A stretch of 64,000 bases of DNA from Roseomonas populi (GTDB lineage: Bacteria > Pseudomonadota > Alphaproteobacteria > Acetobacterales > Acetobacteraceae): the NCBI RefSeq assembly GCF_024594815.1, contig NZ_JANJOU010000009.1, positions 1 through 64,000 on the forward strand, given 5' to 3'. This document shows positions 20,993-29,903 of this stretch, one piece after another. Within the stretch, counting starts at the first letter, position 1. Every line of letters begins with the position of its first letter. Both the position numbers and the translations under genes were made by a program. Below the pieces are notes generated by a model, which ran no database searches, was not told the origin of the DNA, and saw only the letters and a list, made by a program, of their open reading frames with translations.

Positions 20993-21955
20993 TCAGAGGG
21001 CGCGCAGGAAAGTCTTCACGTCGATGGCGCTCCGCACCACGCCCTGCCGCACGGCGATGTCCACGAAGGTCTGGAAGTCCGCCACTTCCTGAGGCGTCAG
21101 GTCCTTCACCATCGCGAAGTTCACCAGCGGCACGGTGGGGGCCAGCTCGGCCGAGGTGTTCATGAAAGGCACCAGCAGCTCGCGCACGGTGGCGTCGCTC
21201 CGGATCGTCGCGCAGGCCTTGGCCCAGGCGGCGGCGAAGCGCTGCGCCACCTCTGGCTTCTCCTGCAGGAACTTGCCGGTCAGCGCACCGCCCGCGGCGA
21301 AGGCCTGTGCGTCCGGGCGGCCGATGAGGTATCGGGCGATCACCCCGGCTTCCAGGCGGCGCGCGGCGCCCTGGCGCTCCGCGATCGTGGCCTGGGGTTC
21401 CAGCGTGTAGGCAGCGTCGAAGGTGCCGGCGGCGAGCGCGCCGACATGCACGCCCATCTGCTGCTCCGTCAGCGTGTAGTCCCGCCCCTCCTGCAGCCCG
21501 TTCGCGGCCAGCACGGCGCGGGCGGCGGCCATGTTGGCCGGGCCGGGAGCCGAGACGATCTTCGCGCCCTTCAGCTCCTTGATGCTGGCGGCGCCGAAGC
21601 CCGGGCGGACGATGAACTGCTCCATCCTGTACTGGTCGTTCTGTCCGCCGAGCTGGATGTAGACCGCCGTGTTGGCGCGGCGCGAGTTGATGTTCGCGCC
21701 CTCCAGCGTGACGAGGTTGGAGGCCGCCTCCACATCACCCGCCACCATGGCCTGCACGATGAGCGGCGCGGCCTGCAGGGGCACGGCCTCCGCCGCGATG
21801 CCGGCCTCCGCGAAGAAGCCTCGCTCCCGCGCCACGTAGAAGGGTAGCGCCGAGGAGACGTTGAAGACGGCGACCCGGACCGTATCCGCCGCCATTGCGC
21901 CCCGCGCGAGAAAGGGCGTGGCGAGCGCGGCGCCGAGGAGGGAGCGGCGGTTCAT
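20993..21955 (-). CDS. ABC transporter substrate-binding protein (SsuA/NMT1-like)
   Basis: A 320-residue periplasmic binding protein. The ATG at 21955 opens a twin-arginine-like signal (NRRSLLGAALATPFLARGAMA) cut before ADTVRVAVFN. The body has the NMT1/SsuA pattern: FYVARERGFFAEAGI, then VVSAPG-like ligand-loop residues at KGAKIVSAPGPANMAAARA. The frame is open further upstream, but that part overlaps the VOC gene and is not coding. The ligand could be an alkanesulfonate, a pyrimidine or a related small organic compound. Confidence 0.9.
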   Translation of the reverse strand: MNRRSLLGAALATPFLARGAMAADTVRVAVFNVSSALPFYVARERGFFAEAGIAAEAVPLQAAPLIVQAMVAGDVEAASNLVTLEGANINSRRANTAVYIQLGGQNDQYRMEQFIVRPGFGAASIKELKGAKIVSAPGPANMAAARAVLAANGLQEGRDYTLTEQQMGVHVGALAAGTFDAAYTLEPQATIAERQGAARRLEAGVIARYLIGRPDAQAFAAGGALTGKFLQEKPEVAQRFAAAWAKACATIRSDATVRELLVPFMNTSAELAPTVPLVNFAMVKDLTPQEVADFQTFVDIAVRQGVVRSAIDVKTFLRAL

Positions 21956-21966
21956 GCGTGTGGTCC

Positions 21967-22476
21967 TCAATGCAGCTTCGGGTAGGTGGCGGGGTCGAAG
22001 AAGGAGGTGCCGGCGACGTAGCGGCGGTGGTCCGACATGTCCGGCGGGGGGCCCGGCTCGGCGCTGCCCTCGAAGGTGAGCTCGAGCTGCACGCCGGAGG
22101 GGTCGTAGACGAAGAGCTGCCAGAGGGTGGTCCCGGGGACGAGGAACTCCCGCCATTCCAACCCCGCCCCGCGGAAACGGATGATGAAGGCGTGGTAGCC
22201 GCGGCAGGCCAGGGAGACGTGGTCGATCGCCGCCGTGCCGACCGGTGCGGTGCCGGATGGGCCGAGGGCCGGGCCACCAGCATAGACATGCATCAGCGCC
22301 TGCCCGCCCGGGAGGGGCACGGCCAGCCAGGCGCCGGGATAGCCGAAATCCGGGCGCTTCACCTCCGCCAGCCCCAGGACGCCCTTGTAGAAGGCCAGGG
22401 TGGCGCTGAGGTCGCTCGTCTTCACGGCGACATGGAACAGGCCGGCGACAAGGGGCGTATTCCGGGGCTCATTCAT
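21967..22476 (-). CDS. VOC (glyoxalase/extradiol dioxygenase) family protein
   Basis: A 169-residue vicinal-oxygen-chelate protein with two beta-alpha-beta-beta-beta modules. Likely metal ligands are His in GLFHVAVKT, His in AIDHVSLACRG and Glu in VQLELTFEG. Family members are dioxygenases, isomerases or binding proteins; the substrate cannot be told. It is the first gene of the importer operon, 11 bp before the binding-protein gene. It probably acts on the imported compound or its breakdown product. Confidence 0.85.
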   Translation of the reverse strand: MNEPRNTPLVAGLFHVAVKTSDLSATLAFYKGVLGLAEVKRPDFGYPGAWLAVPLPGGQALMHVYAGGPALGPSGTAPVGTAAIDHVSLACRGYHAFIIRFRGAGLEWREFLVPGTTLWQLFVYDPSGVQLELTFEGSAEPGPPPDMSDHRRYVAGTSFFDPATYPKLH

Positions 22477-22686
22477 CTCGTGGACGGCATCCGTTGTGCC
22501 AGCGCATCAGGGCAATCCACGTGCCACGCCCTGCTCCGCCTCACACGGGGGCAAGGCGCCGCTTTCATGGTCAGGACAGGGCGCTCCTGGCGCGATCCTG
22601 GGCAGGGCGGGCGAAGGGGCCCGCTACCAGGGCAGGCCCGGATCGCCTATGACGGATTCGCAATCCAGCGCGCCGAGAGGTTCCGA

Positions 22687-23679
22687 ATGCTCCGCAGAAC
22701 CGTCCTGCGAATGGCCGCCCTGGCCGCCTTGGCCATCCCGGTGGCCGCCACGGCGCAGGAGGCGCCCTGGCCCAACCGCCCCATCACCATCATGGGTGGC
22801 TTCCCCAACGGCTCCGGCGTGGACATCTACGCCCGCAAGCTGGCCGAGCCCCTCTCCCACGCGCTGGGCGTGCCCGTGGTGGTGGACAACCGCACGGGCG
22901 CGGGCGGCAACATCGCCAGCGAGTACGTCGCCCGCGCGCGGCCGGATGGCTACACCTTCCTGCTCGCCACGGCCGGCACGCACGCGATCAACGCATCGCT
23001 CTACAGCCACCTGCCCTTCGATCCGCTGAAGGACGTGACGCACATCGCCCTGCTGGGCGACGTGCCGAACGTGCTGCTCGTCAGTACCCAGCACTCCCCG
23101 AACATCAACACCTGCCGGGACCTGATCGCGGCGGCGAAGGCGAAGCCGGGGTCGCTGGCCTATGCCTCCACGGGCAACGGCGCCTCCACGCATCTCGCGG
23201 GCGTGCAGTTCTCGCTGGCGGCGGGGATCGACACGCTGCACGTGCCCTATCGCGGCCAGGGGCCGGCCATGGTCTCTCTGCTGGCCGGGGAGACGGCCTT
23301 TTTCTTCAACCAGAGCGGGCCGAGCATCGGGCCGATCCAGCAGGGCCAGGTGCGCGGCCTCGCCGTCAGCACCCGCAACCGCCTGCCGCCCCTGCCGAAC
23401 GTGCCCACGGCCGACGAGGCCTGCGGGCTGCCGGGCTTCGAGAGCACCACCTGGTACGGGCTGCTGGCGCCGCCGAACCTGCCCGAGCCAATCCAGGCCC
23501 GGATGGCGCAGGAGGTGGCGAAGATCATCTCCCAGCCCGACTTCGTGACCTGGCTGGCGGACAACCAGGGCATCTCCCCCCCGTCCGACCCCAGCCCCGC
23601 CAATTTCCGCCGCGTGCATGAGCGGGACATCGGGCGCTGGGCCGAGATCGTGCGCCGTTCCGGCGCGAAGGTGGACTGA
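22687..23679 (+). CDS. TctC/Bug-type periplasmic substrate-binding protein
   Basis: A 330-residue TTT-family receptor. The ATG at 22687 has GAGAGG upstream and starts a signal peptide (LRRTVLRMAALAALAIPVAATAQ). Family blocks: WPNRPITIMGGFPNGSGVD, VVVDNRTGAGGNIASEY and ARPDGYTFLLATAGTHAIN. No transporter membrane genes lie beside it. It converges on the exported lyase gene, sharing a bidirectional hairpin terminator. Confidence 0.9.
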   Translation: MLRRTVLRMAALAALAIPVAATAQEAPWPNRPITIMGGFPNGSGVDIYARKLAEPLSHALGVPVVVDNRTGAGGNIASEYVARARPDGYTFLLATAGTHAINASLYSHLPFDPLKDVTHIALLGDVPNVLLVSTQHSPNINTCRDLIAAAKAKPGSLAYASTGNGASTHLAGVQFSLAAGIDTLHVPYRGQGPAMVSLLAGETAFFFNQSGPSIGPIQQGQVRGLAVSTRNRLPPLPNVPTADEACGLPGFESTTWYGLLAPPNLPEPIQARMAQEVAKIISQPDFVTWLADNQGISPPSDPSPANFRRVHERDIGRWAEIVRRSGAKVD

Positions 23680-23703
23680 GGCGCCGCCGGAGGGGGCGGC
23701 GCC
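23680..23703. terminator. Bidirectional hairpin between convergent genes
   Basis: A 9 bp perfect GC stem, GGCGCCGCC / GGCGGCGCC, with a 6 nt loop begins right after the TctC stop codon. It sits in the 33 bp between two convergent genes. No long T run follows on either strand, so strength as an intrinsic terminator is uncertain. Confidence 0.6.
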
Positions 23704-23712
23704 CCTTCCGGC

Positions 23713-25221
23713 CTACTTCGCGCGGGCCAGGAGGCGGCCGAAGTCGCCGTCCAGGGAAGCCAGCGCGCCGTCGATCCGGCCGCGCTGCGCCTTGATCCAC
23801 TCCTCCTGCTGTCCCAGCGTCCGGTTCGCCTCCGCCACCATCCGCGTCATCTCGGCGGGCTGCGGGCCTCCGGCGGTGGCGCGGTTGCGGATGATCGCCA
23901 CGGGATCAAGCGTGGCGCGGAACTCCTCCTCGCTCATCGGCAGCTCGCCGCCCTCCACCTTCATCTCCCGCAGCGTCTCCGCGTAGATCCGCCGCGCCTC
24001 GGCGTAGGGGAAGTCGGTGGGGCGGATGTCGTGTTCCTTGGCGTAGTCCACGATCTCGGAGGCGAAGTGGTGGCCGACGCGGAAGGGCAGCCGGTACTTG
24101 CGCATCAGCACGTCCGCCACTTCCTGGGATGCCGTCCAGTCGCTGTTCAGCTCCTCCAGCGCGCGCTCCGGGCTGATGACCATGGCGTTCAGGATCCGGT
24201 CCCAGTTCTCCAGCACGCGAATCGCGCCGGCCACGACGGCGGCGTTGTCGCGCGGGCTCTTCGGGTCGCTCATCCCCGGCGGGATGTTGTGGGCCTGGAT
24301 GGCGCGGCCGATGCCTGACGTAACGACGCGGGAGGCCTCGGCCCGCGTGTCGTTCAGCAGGCCGGGGTTGCGCTTCTGCGGCATGGCGGAGGAGACATAG
24401 GTGTTGCCCCCGCCCTCCTGCAGCAGGATCCAGGGGCGGGACTGCGCGTACTGCGTCATCACGTCCTCGACGAAGGCGCCGGCATGGATGGCGATGCTCG
24501 TCGCCAGCGCACCGACCTCCACCGGCATCTCGGCCGCGGTGATCTGCGCGGCGTCATAGGCATTGTCCACCGTCGCGGGGAAGCCGAGGTAGCGCGCCAT
24601 GCGGTCGCGGTTCAGCGGCCAGCTCGTGCCGTTCAGCACGGTGGTGCCCATGGGCGATCGGTCCACCCGTGCGAAGGCCTCGCGCAGGCGCTGCGCGTCG
24701 CGCTCCAGCCCCGCGACATGGCCCAGCAGGTAATGGCCGTAGCTGTTCGGCTGGGCGGCCACGCCGTTCGTGTAATTCGGCACGACCGTCCCCGCATGGC
24801 GCTCGGCCAGTCGGGTCATGGTGGCCGTGGTCTTGCGCAGCTGCTCCGCCAGACGCAGCAGGTCGTCACGGATCATGGCGGCGCGGACGGTGGAGAGCAT
24901 GTCCTGGCTGGAGCGCCCGGCATGCAGCAGCGTCGCCTCGACGCCCGCCGCGTCGATCAGCAGCGGCTCGAAGGTGATGACGAGATTGGGGCGCTTGCCG
25001 CCGGGCTGGTCCCCGGCACGCAGCACCTGGTCCAGCCCCGCGGCGATGCGCGGCGCGACGGCGGGGTCGAGCAGCCCCTCCTCCGAGTTGATGACGGCGC
25101 TGGCCTTGTTGATCTCGCCCAACCAGTAGAAGTCGTCCCGCCGGGGCGCTTGCTGCGCCAGGGCGGGTAAGGCGACGGCGCACATCAGCAGCGCTCCGGC
25201 ACAGAATTTCGCGACGGGCAT
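23713..25221 (-). CDS. Exported argininosuccinate lyase-like protein (aspartase/fumarase superfamily)
   Basis: A 502-residue fumarase/aspartase-superfamily protein with a signal peptide (MPVAKFCAGALLMCAVALPALAQ), which is unusual for a cytosolic enzyme family. The superfamily signature SSAMPQKRNPG is intact at 277-287, with the catalytic-loop serine. The argininosuccinate-lyase block HAGRSSQDM is at 100-108. The block that is normally YTHLQRAQP reads YTNGVAAQP, so the catalytic His is Asn (residue 152). The start at 25221 has GGGAGGGG; 19 more codons upstream are open. It may eliminate an amine or acid from a substrate in the periplasm. It follows a TctC gene. Confidence 0.82.
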   Translation of the reverse strand: MPVAKFCAGALLMCAVALPALAQQAPRRDDFYWLGEINKASAVINSEEGLLDPAVAPRIAAGLDQVLRAGDQPGGKRPNLVITFEPLLIDAAGVEATLLHAGRSSQDMLSTVRAAMIRDDLLRLAEQLRKTTATMTRLAERHAGTVVPNYTNGVAAQPNSYGHYLLGHVAGLERDAQRLREAFARVDRSPMGTTVLNGTSWPLNRDRMARYLGFPATVDNAYDAAQITAAEMPVEVGALATSIAIHAGAFVEDVMTQYAQSRPWILLQEGGGNTYVSSAMPQKRNPGLLNDTRAEASRVVTSGIGRAIQAHNIPPGMSDPKSPRDNAAVVAGAIRVLENWDRILNAMVISPERALEELNSDWTASQEVADVLMRKYRLPFRVGHHFASEIVDYAKEHDIRPTDFPYAEARRIYAETLREMKVEGGELPMSEEEFRATLDPVAIIRNRATAGGPQPAEMTRMVAEANRTLGQQEEWIKAQRGRIDGALASLDGDFGRLLARAK

Positions 25222-25226
25222 GATCC

Positions 25227-25252
25227 CCTCCCGGGTCGATTTGCCCGGGAGG
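25227..25252 (-). promoter_or_regulatory. Hairpin overlapping the ribosome-binding site of the exported lyase gene
   Basis: On the minus strand CCTCCCGGG (25252-25244) pairs perfectly over 9 bp with CCCGGGAGG (25235-25227) across an 8 nt loop. The GGGAGG of the 3' arm is the ribosome-binding site of the lyase gene that starts at 25221. The structure could therefore limit translation initiation unless opened. Confidence 0.55.
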
Positions 25253-25277
25253 CTGCTCCCGAAAATCCTGGCTGGCA

Positions 25278-25310
25278 AACCCCCTCGCGGGCCACGGCGC
25301 GCGAGGGGTT
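25278..25310 (-). terminator. Intrinsic terminator after the TctC gene
   Basis: In the leftward direction AACCCCTCGCG (25310-25300) pairs with CGCGAGGGGGTT (25289-25278), with one bulged base and a loop of about 10 nt, followed by a short T stretch. It lies 10 bp past the TctC stop and before the lyase gene. It may terminate or attenuate the operon between them. Confidence 0.6.
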
Positions 25311-25319
25311 ACGCGCGTT

Positions 25320-26303
25320 TCAGCTCGCCTTCAGACCGAGGCGGCGGATCATTGCGCCGTCCTCCTCGTACTGCTTGCGCGCGGCCGCCGTGTAGTCGGC
25401 GCTGCCGAGGAAGGCCGGCGCCATGTCGTACTTCTCCAGCAACGCCGTGTGCACGGGGTCCTGCGCCCCCTCGCGCAGCGCGGTCTCCAGAGCCTGCACC
25501 ACGGCCGGGTCCATCCCCGCCGGGCCGGCGACGCCGTAGGGAGAGGTGGAGACGATGTCGATGCCCAGCTCCTTCAGCGTCGGCGCGTCCGGGAAGCGCT
25601 TAGCGCGCTCACCGCTCCAGACGCAGAGCAGGCGGAACTGGCCGGACTGAACCAGCTCTCCCCAGGCGCTCGTCTCCGCGCAGACCTGGGTGTTGCCGGC
25701 CAGCAGGGACTGCATGTTCTCGGAGGCGCCACGGAAGGGCACCTGCGTCCACTCGATCCCCTGCTGCGCCGCGATCTGCTCCATGGTGATGTGCAGCGAG
25801 GTGCCCGAGCCGGGCGTGCCGTAGTTGATCTTGCCGGGATTGGCCTTGGCGTAGGCCAGCAGCTCCTTGAAGTCCTTCCACGGCGCATCCGCGCGCACGG
25901 CAACGCCGAAGAGGTAGCCCGTGATCTGCGCGATGTAGGTCAGGTCCTTCATCGGATCGAAGGGCGGGCGCGCGACCATCTGCGGGTAGCGGAAGATGGA
26001 GATGGGTGTCTGGGTGAGGACGTAGCCGTCCGGCCGCGAGGTGGAGACGAGCTGCGCGCCGAGGATGCCGCCCGCGCCGGAGCGGTTCTCGGGGATCACC
26101 GGCTGTCCCAGGCGCTTGGAGGCCTGCTCGGACAGCGCGCGCATGAGGATGTCGCTGGCGCCGCCCGGGGACCAGGGCACAACCATGCGGATGGGCTTGT
26201 CGGGGAAGCGGCCCTGCGCGAGGGCGGGCCGCGCCAGCGCCGCCGCACCCGCGCCGAGGCCGAGCATCAGGGCGCCGCGGCGCGGGATGGGGGTGATGGT
26301 CAT
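25320..26303 (-). CDS. TctC/Bug-type periplasmic substrate-binding protein
   Basis: A 327-residue TTT-family receptor. The signal segment is twin-arginine-like ([24 protein letters not shown]). Family blocks: FPDKPIRMVVPWSPGGASDI, VIPENRSGAGGILGAQL and RPDGYVLTQTPISIFR. It follows the acyl-CoA dehydrogenase gene by 64 bp on the same strand and so probably belongs to the acyl-CoA catabolic operon. It would deliver the acid that the operon degrades, although no TctAB membrane genes are in view. Confidence 0.9.
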   Translation of the reverse strand: MTITPIPRRGALMLGLGAGAAALARPALAQGRFPDKPIRMVVPWSPGGASDILMRALSEQASKRLGQPVIPENRSGAGGILGAQLVSTSRPDGYVLTQTPISIFRYPQMVARPPFDPMKDLTYIAQITGYLFGVAVRADAPWKDFKELLAYAKANPGKINYGTPGSGTSLHITMEQIAAQQGIEWTQVPFRGASENMQSLLAGNTQVCAETSAWGELVQSGQFRLLCVWSGERAKRFPDAPTLKELGIDIVSTSPYGVAGPAGMDPAVVQALETALREGAQDPVHTALLEKYDMAPAFLGSADYTAAARKQYEEDGAMIRRLGLKAS

Positions 26304-26367
26304 GGATCCGTTCTCTCCGTCTATCCAGCCGTTCGGCCTGTCGTTCTGATGGGGGTTGGAGGGGTCC

Positions 26368-27498
26368 TCAGACCTCCTCCACCAGCCCGCCTTCCTGCAT
26401 CACGGCGCGGAGGTGGTGGTCCGTATCGCCGAAGATCACGTCGTTGGTGGTCAGGCGCTTGAAGTAGTGGCCTGCCTTGTACTCCCAGGTCATGGCGATG
26501 CCGCCATGGAGCTGCACGGCCTCCTGCCCCACTTGGCGGCCGGAACGGTTCACCTGCGCCTTGGCGGCCGCAATGGCCGGGCGGCGCGTGAGGATATCCG
26601 TCTCCTCCGCCATCATCGCCGCATACACCGCCATGGAACGCGCCTGCTCCACCGCCACCAGCATGTCCGCTGCACGGTGCTGCAGGGCCTGGAAGGAGGC
26701 GATGGGCACGCCGAACTGCTGGCGCGTCTTCAGGTAGTCCACCGTCACGCGCTGCAGCTCCTCCATGGCGCCGAGGCTGTCGGCGCAGAGGGCGGCGAGT
26801 GCCACGTCCACCACGTGCCCGGCCAGCGGCAACCCGCCATCCACCTCGCCCAGCACGCGACCGGCAGGAACCCGCACGCCGTCGAACGCGATCTCGGCCA
26901 CGCGCGTGCCGTCCTGCGCGGCGCTGCCGCGGCGGCTGACGCCCGGCGCCTCGGCATCGACGAGGAAGAGGGTGATGCCATCATGGTCGCGCCGGCTTCC
27001 GGCGGTGCGGGCGGTGACCACCAGCAGGCCCGCATCATCGCCGCCCAGCACCACGCCCTTGCGGCCATCCAGCACGAAGTCGCCGCCATCTCGCTTCGCG
27101 GTGGTGGAGACGTCGTAGAGGTCGTAGCGGGACCCCTTCTCAAGTTGCGCGAAAGCCATCTTGAGGGAGCCTTCCGCGACCTGCGGGATGAACTCTGCCT
27201 TCTGCGCGGCATTGCCGCCCAGCCGCAGGAAGCCGCCACCCAGCACCACGCTCGGCAGGTATGGCGCGGTGATGAGGCCGCGTCCGAGTGCCTCCATCAC
27301 GATCATCGTCTCGACGGGGCCGCCGCCGATGCCGCCATCCTCCTCCGAGAAGGGCAGCGCCAGCACGCCCAGCTCCGCCAACTGCGGCCAGATGTCCGGC
27401 GCCGTGCCATGCGCGGCCGGATCGCGCGCGTTGTCCGCGGCGAAGCGGTCGATGCTCTCCTTGAGGAGGCGCTGTTCCTCGGTCAGGTCGAAGTCCAC
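26368..27498 (-). CDS. Acyl-CoA dehydrogenase (second of an adjacent pair)
   Basis: A 376-residue flavin-dependent acyl-CoA dehydrogenase that would introduce a trans-2,3 double bond into an acyl-CoA. The GTG start has GAGGGGAA upstream. The N-terminal helical domain (DFDLTEEQRLLKESIDRFAADNARD), middle beta domain (DVSTTAKRDGGDFVLDGRKGVVLGG) and C-terminal QLHGGIAMTWEYKAGHYFKR are recognisable; the Glu of MTWEY is at the usual catalytic position. The middle-domain motif is diverged from the usual GSD form. Starts 12 bp after its partner gene. Confidence 0.9.
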   Translation of the reverse strand: MDFDLTEEQRLLKESIDRFAADNARDPAAHGTAPDIWPQLAELGVLALPFSEEDGGIGGGPVETMIVMEALGRGLITAPYLPSVVLGGGFLRLGGNAAQKAEFIPQVAEGSLKMAFAQLEKGSRYDLYDVSTTAKRDGGDFVLDGRKGVVLGGDDAGLLVVTARTAGSRRDHDGITLFLVDAEAPGVSRRGSAAQDGTRVAEIAFDGVRVPAGRVLGEVDGGLPLAGHVVDVALAALCADSLGAMEELQRVTVDYLKTRQQFGVPIASFQALQHRAADMLVAVEQARSMAVYAAMMAEETDILTRRPAIAAAKAQVNRSGRQVGQEAVQLHGGIAMTWEYKAGHYFKRLTTNDVIFGDTDHHLRAVMQEGGLVEEV

Positions 27499-27510
27499 GT
27501 CGTGTTCCCC

Positions 27511-28713
27511 TCAGAGACCCAGGAAGGCTTTGGCGATGATGTTGCGCTGGATCTCGTTGGAGCCGCCGTAGATCGAGACCTTGCGGTAGTTGAAGTAGAG
27601 CGGCGCCGCCGCGTCCGCCCATTCCGGCGAGACTGCGGGCTCGTTCCAGCCCTCCGGCTGCTCGTGGTCCGGCGCGGGGATGGCGTAGGGGCCGGCGACC
27701 TCGAGCAGCAGTTCCGTCGTCAGCTGCTGCAGCTCCGATCCCTTGATCTTCAGGATGGAGGAGGCAGGGTCCGGCTTGTCCGCGTCGCGCTTGGTCTGGT
27801 TGGCGACCACGCGCATCTGGGTGATCTCCAGTGCCTTCAGCCCCACCTCGAGTTCCGCCACGCGGCGGCGGAAATCCGTGTCGTCCCACAGGGTGCCGCC
27901 GCCGGCCTCCGTCTCGCGCGCCAGGCGCTTGGCGCGGGCTAGCCGCTGCTTGGAGAGGCCGATGCGCGCGATGCCCGTACGCTCATTCGCCAGCAGGAAC
28001 TTGGCGTAGTCCCAGCCCTTGTTCTCCTCGCCCACCAGGTTCTCTTCGGGAACCTCCACGTCGTCGAAGAAGACCTCGTTCACCTCATGCGCGCCGTCGA
28101 TGGTGATCACTGGGCGCACGGTGATGCCGGGGGACTTCATGTCGATCAGCAGGAAGGAAATGCCCTTCTGCTTCTTCGCGCTCTTGTCCGTGCGTACCAG
28201 GCAGAAGATCCAGTCCGCGTGCTGCCCCAGCGTGGTCCAGGCCTTCTGGCCGGAGACGACGTACTTCCCGTCCCGCTTCTCCGCCGTGGTGCGGAGGGAT
28301 GCGAGGTCGGAGCCAGCGCCCGGCTCGGAGAAGCCCTGGCACCACCAGATATCGACATTCGCGGTGGCCGGCAGGAACTTCCGCTTCTGCTCCTCGCTGC
28401 CGAAGGTGGCGATAACGGGGCCGACCATGAAGACGTTGAACTGCAGCGGCAGCGGCACGGCGGCGCGCTGCAGCTCCTCCGTGAAAATGTAGCGCTGGAC
28501 GGGCGTCCAGTCCTTCCCGCCCCAGGCCACCGGCCAGTTCGGCGTGGCCAGCCCGGCGGCGTTCAGGATGCGCTGGGAGGTGACGATATCCTCCTTGTCC
28601 AGGTGCCGCCCTTCCGCGACCTTCTTGCGGATCTCGGCGGGCACCTTCTCGCGGAAGAAGCGGCGGAGATCGTCGCGGAAGGCGATCTCCTCGGGGGTGA
28701 AGCGCAGGTCCAT
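27511..28713 (-). CDS. Acyl-CoA dehydrogenase (first of an adjacent pair)
   Basis: A 400-residue acyl-CoA dehydrogenase of the longer FadE26-like kind. The flavin/substrate-binding block [20 protein letters not shown] and C-terminal [20 protein letters not shown] are intact. AAGGAGA stands before the ATG. Two unlike dehydrogenases side by side, between thiolase and receptor genes, recall the heteromeric pairs of steroid side-chain oxidation; that these two form a hetero-oligomer is inference only. Confidence 0.93.
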   Translation of the reverse strand: MDLRFTPEEIAFRDDLRRFFREKVPAEIRKKVAEGRHLDKEDIVTSQRILNAAGLATPNWPVAWGGKDWTPVQRYIFTEELQRAAVPLPLQFNVFMVGPVIATFGSEEQKRKFLPATANVDIWWCQGFSEPGAGSDLASLRTTAEKRDGKYVVSGQKAWTTLGQHADWIFCLVRTDKSAKKQKGISFLLIDMKSPGITVRPVITIDGAHEVNEVFFDDVEVPEENLVGEENKGWDYAKFLLANERTGIARIGLSKQRLARAKRLARETEAGGGTLWDDTDFRRRVAELEVGLKALEITQMRVVANQTKRDADKPDPASSILKIKGSELQQLTTELLLEVAGPYAIPAPDHEQPEGWNEPAVSPEWADAAAPLYFNYRKVSIYGGSNEIQRNIIAKAFLGL

Positions 28714-28724
28714 TCCGGCTCTCC

Positions 28725-29903
28725 TTACGCGATCTCAATGAGGCCGGCGGCACCCTGGCCGCCCGCGACGCACATGGTCACCACCGCATACTTGGCCCCG
28801 CGCCGGCGCCCTTCCAACACGGCGTGGCCCACCAGCCGCGCACCGCTCATCCCGAAGGGATGGCCGACGGAGATGGCACCGCCGTTCACGTTCACCTTCG
28901 CCGGGTCGATGCCCAGCTTGTCCCGGCAGTAGATGGATTGGGAGGCGAAGGCCTCGTTCAGCTCCCACAGGTCGACGTCGTCCACCGTCAGCCCGTGGCG
29001 GGCCAGCAGGCGCGGCACGGCGAAGACGGGGCCGATGCCCATCTCCTCCGGCTCGCAGCCGGCGGTGGCGTAGCCGCGGAAGATCGCGAGCGGGGCGAGG
29101 CCGCGGCGCGCCGCCTCCTCGGCGGACATCAGCACGGAGGCGCTGGCGCCGTCCGAGAGCTGACTGGCATTGCCGGCGGTAACGAACTTGCCTTCCTTCA
29201 CCGGCTTCAGCTTCAGCAGCCCTTCCAGGGAGGTGTCGGGCCGGTTCCCCTCATCCTTGGTGAGGGTGATCGTCTCCTCCCGTACCTCGCCCGTGGCCTT
29301 GTCCGTCACCTTCATGGTGGCGGTCATCGGCACGATCTCGTCGTCGAAGCGGCGGGCCTGCTGGGCGGCGGCGGTGCGGCGCTGGCTCTCCAGCGAGAAC
29401 TCGTCCTGCGCCTGGCGGGAGATGCCGTAGCGCTCCGCCACCAGGTCGGCCGTGTCGATCATCGCGTCGTAGATGCTGGGCTTGTTCGCCTCCAGCCAGG
29501 CGTTCCGGTAGTGGTTCCGGTTCACCGTGGGCTGGACCAGGGAGATGGATTCCACCCCGCCCGCCAGCGCCACCGGCACCTTGTCCACGATGATGCGCTT
29601 GGCGGCCGAGGCGATGGCCTCCAGGCCAGAGGCGCAGAAGCGGCTGACCGTCTGGCCGGAGGAGGAGACGGGGATGCCGGAGCGGATGGCGGAGTGGCGG
29701 GCGATGTTGCCGCCCGTCGCGCCCTCCGGGTAGCCGCAGCCGAGGATCACCTCCTCCACCGCCTCGCGCTCCAGCCCGATGCGGTCCATGGCGGCGACCA
29801 TGGCGTGGGATGCCATCTCCGCGCCGTGGGTGTTGTTGAAGGCGCCGCGATGCGCCTTGCCGATCGGCGTGCGCGCGGTGGAGACGATGACGGCGTCGGT
29901 CAT
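28725..29903 (-). CDS. Acetyl-CoA C-acyltransferase (thiolase)
   Basis: A 392-residue degradative-type thiolase that cleaves a 3-ketoacyl-CoA with CoA. The acyl-carrying cysteine is Cys90 ([12 protein letters not shown]). The C-terminal [16 protein letters not shown] and [11 protein letters not shown] blocks supply the catalytic His and second Cys. ATG overlaps the ligase stop (ATGA). It sits between the CoA ligase and the two acyl-CoA dehydrogenases. No enoyl-CoA hydratase or 3-hydroxyacyl-CoA dehydrogenase is in the operon, so those steps must be encoded elsewhere. Confidence 0.95.
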   Translation of the reverse strand: MTDAVIVSTARTPIGKAHRGAFNNTHGAEMASHAMVAAMDRIGLEREAVEEVILGCGYPEGATGGNIARHSAIRSGIPVSSSGQTVSRFCASGLEAIASAAKRIIVDKVPVALAGGVESISLVQPTVNRNHYRNAWLEANKPSIYDAMIDTADLVAERYGISRQAQDEFSLESQRRTAAAQQARRFDDEIVPMTATMKVTDKATGEVREETITLTKDEGNRPDTSLEGLLKLKPVKEGKFVTAGNASQLSDGASASVLMSAEEAARRGLAPLAIFRGYATAGCEPEEMGIGPVFAVPRLLARHGLTVDDVDLWELNEAFASQSIYCRDKLGIDPAKVNVNGGAISVGHPFGMSGARLVGHAVLEGRRRGAKYAVVTMCVAGGQGAAGLIEIA

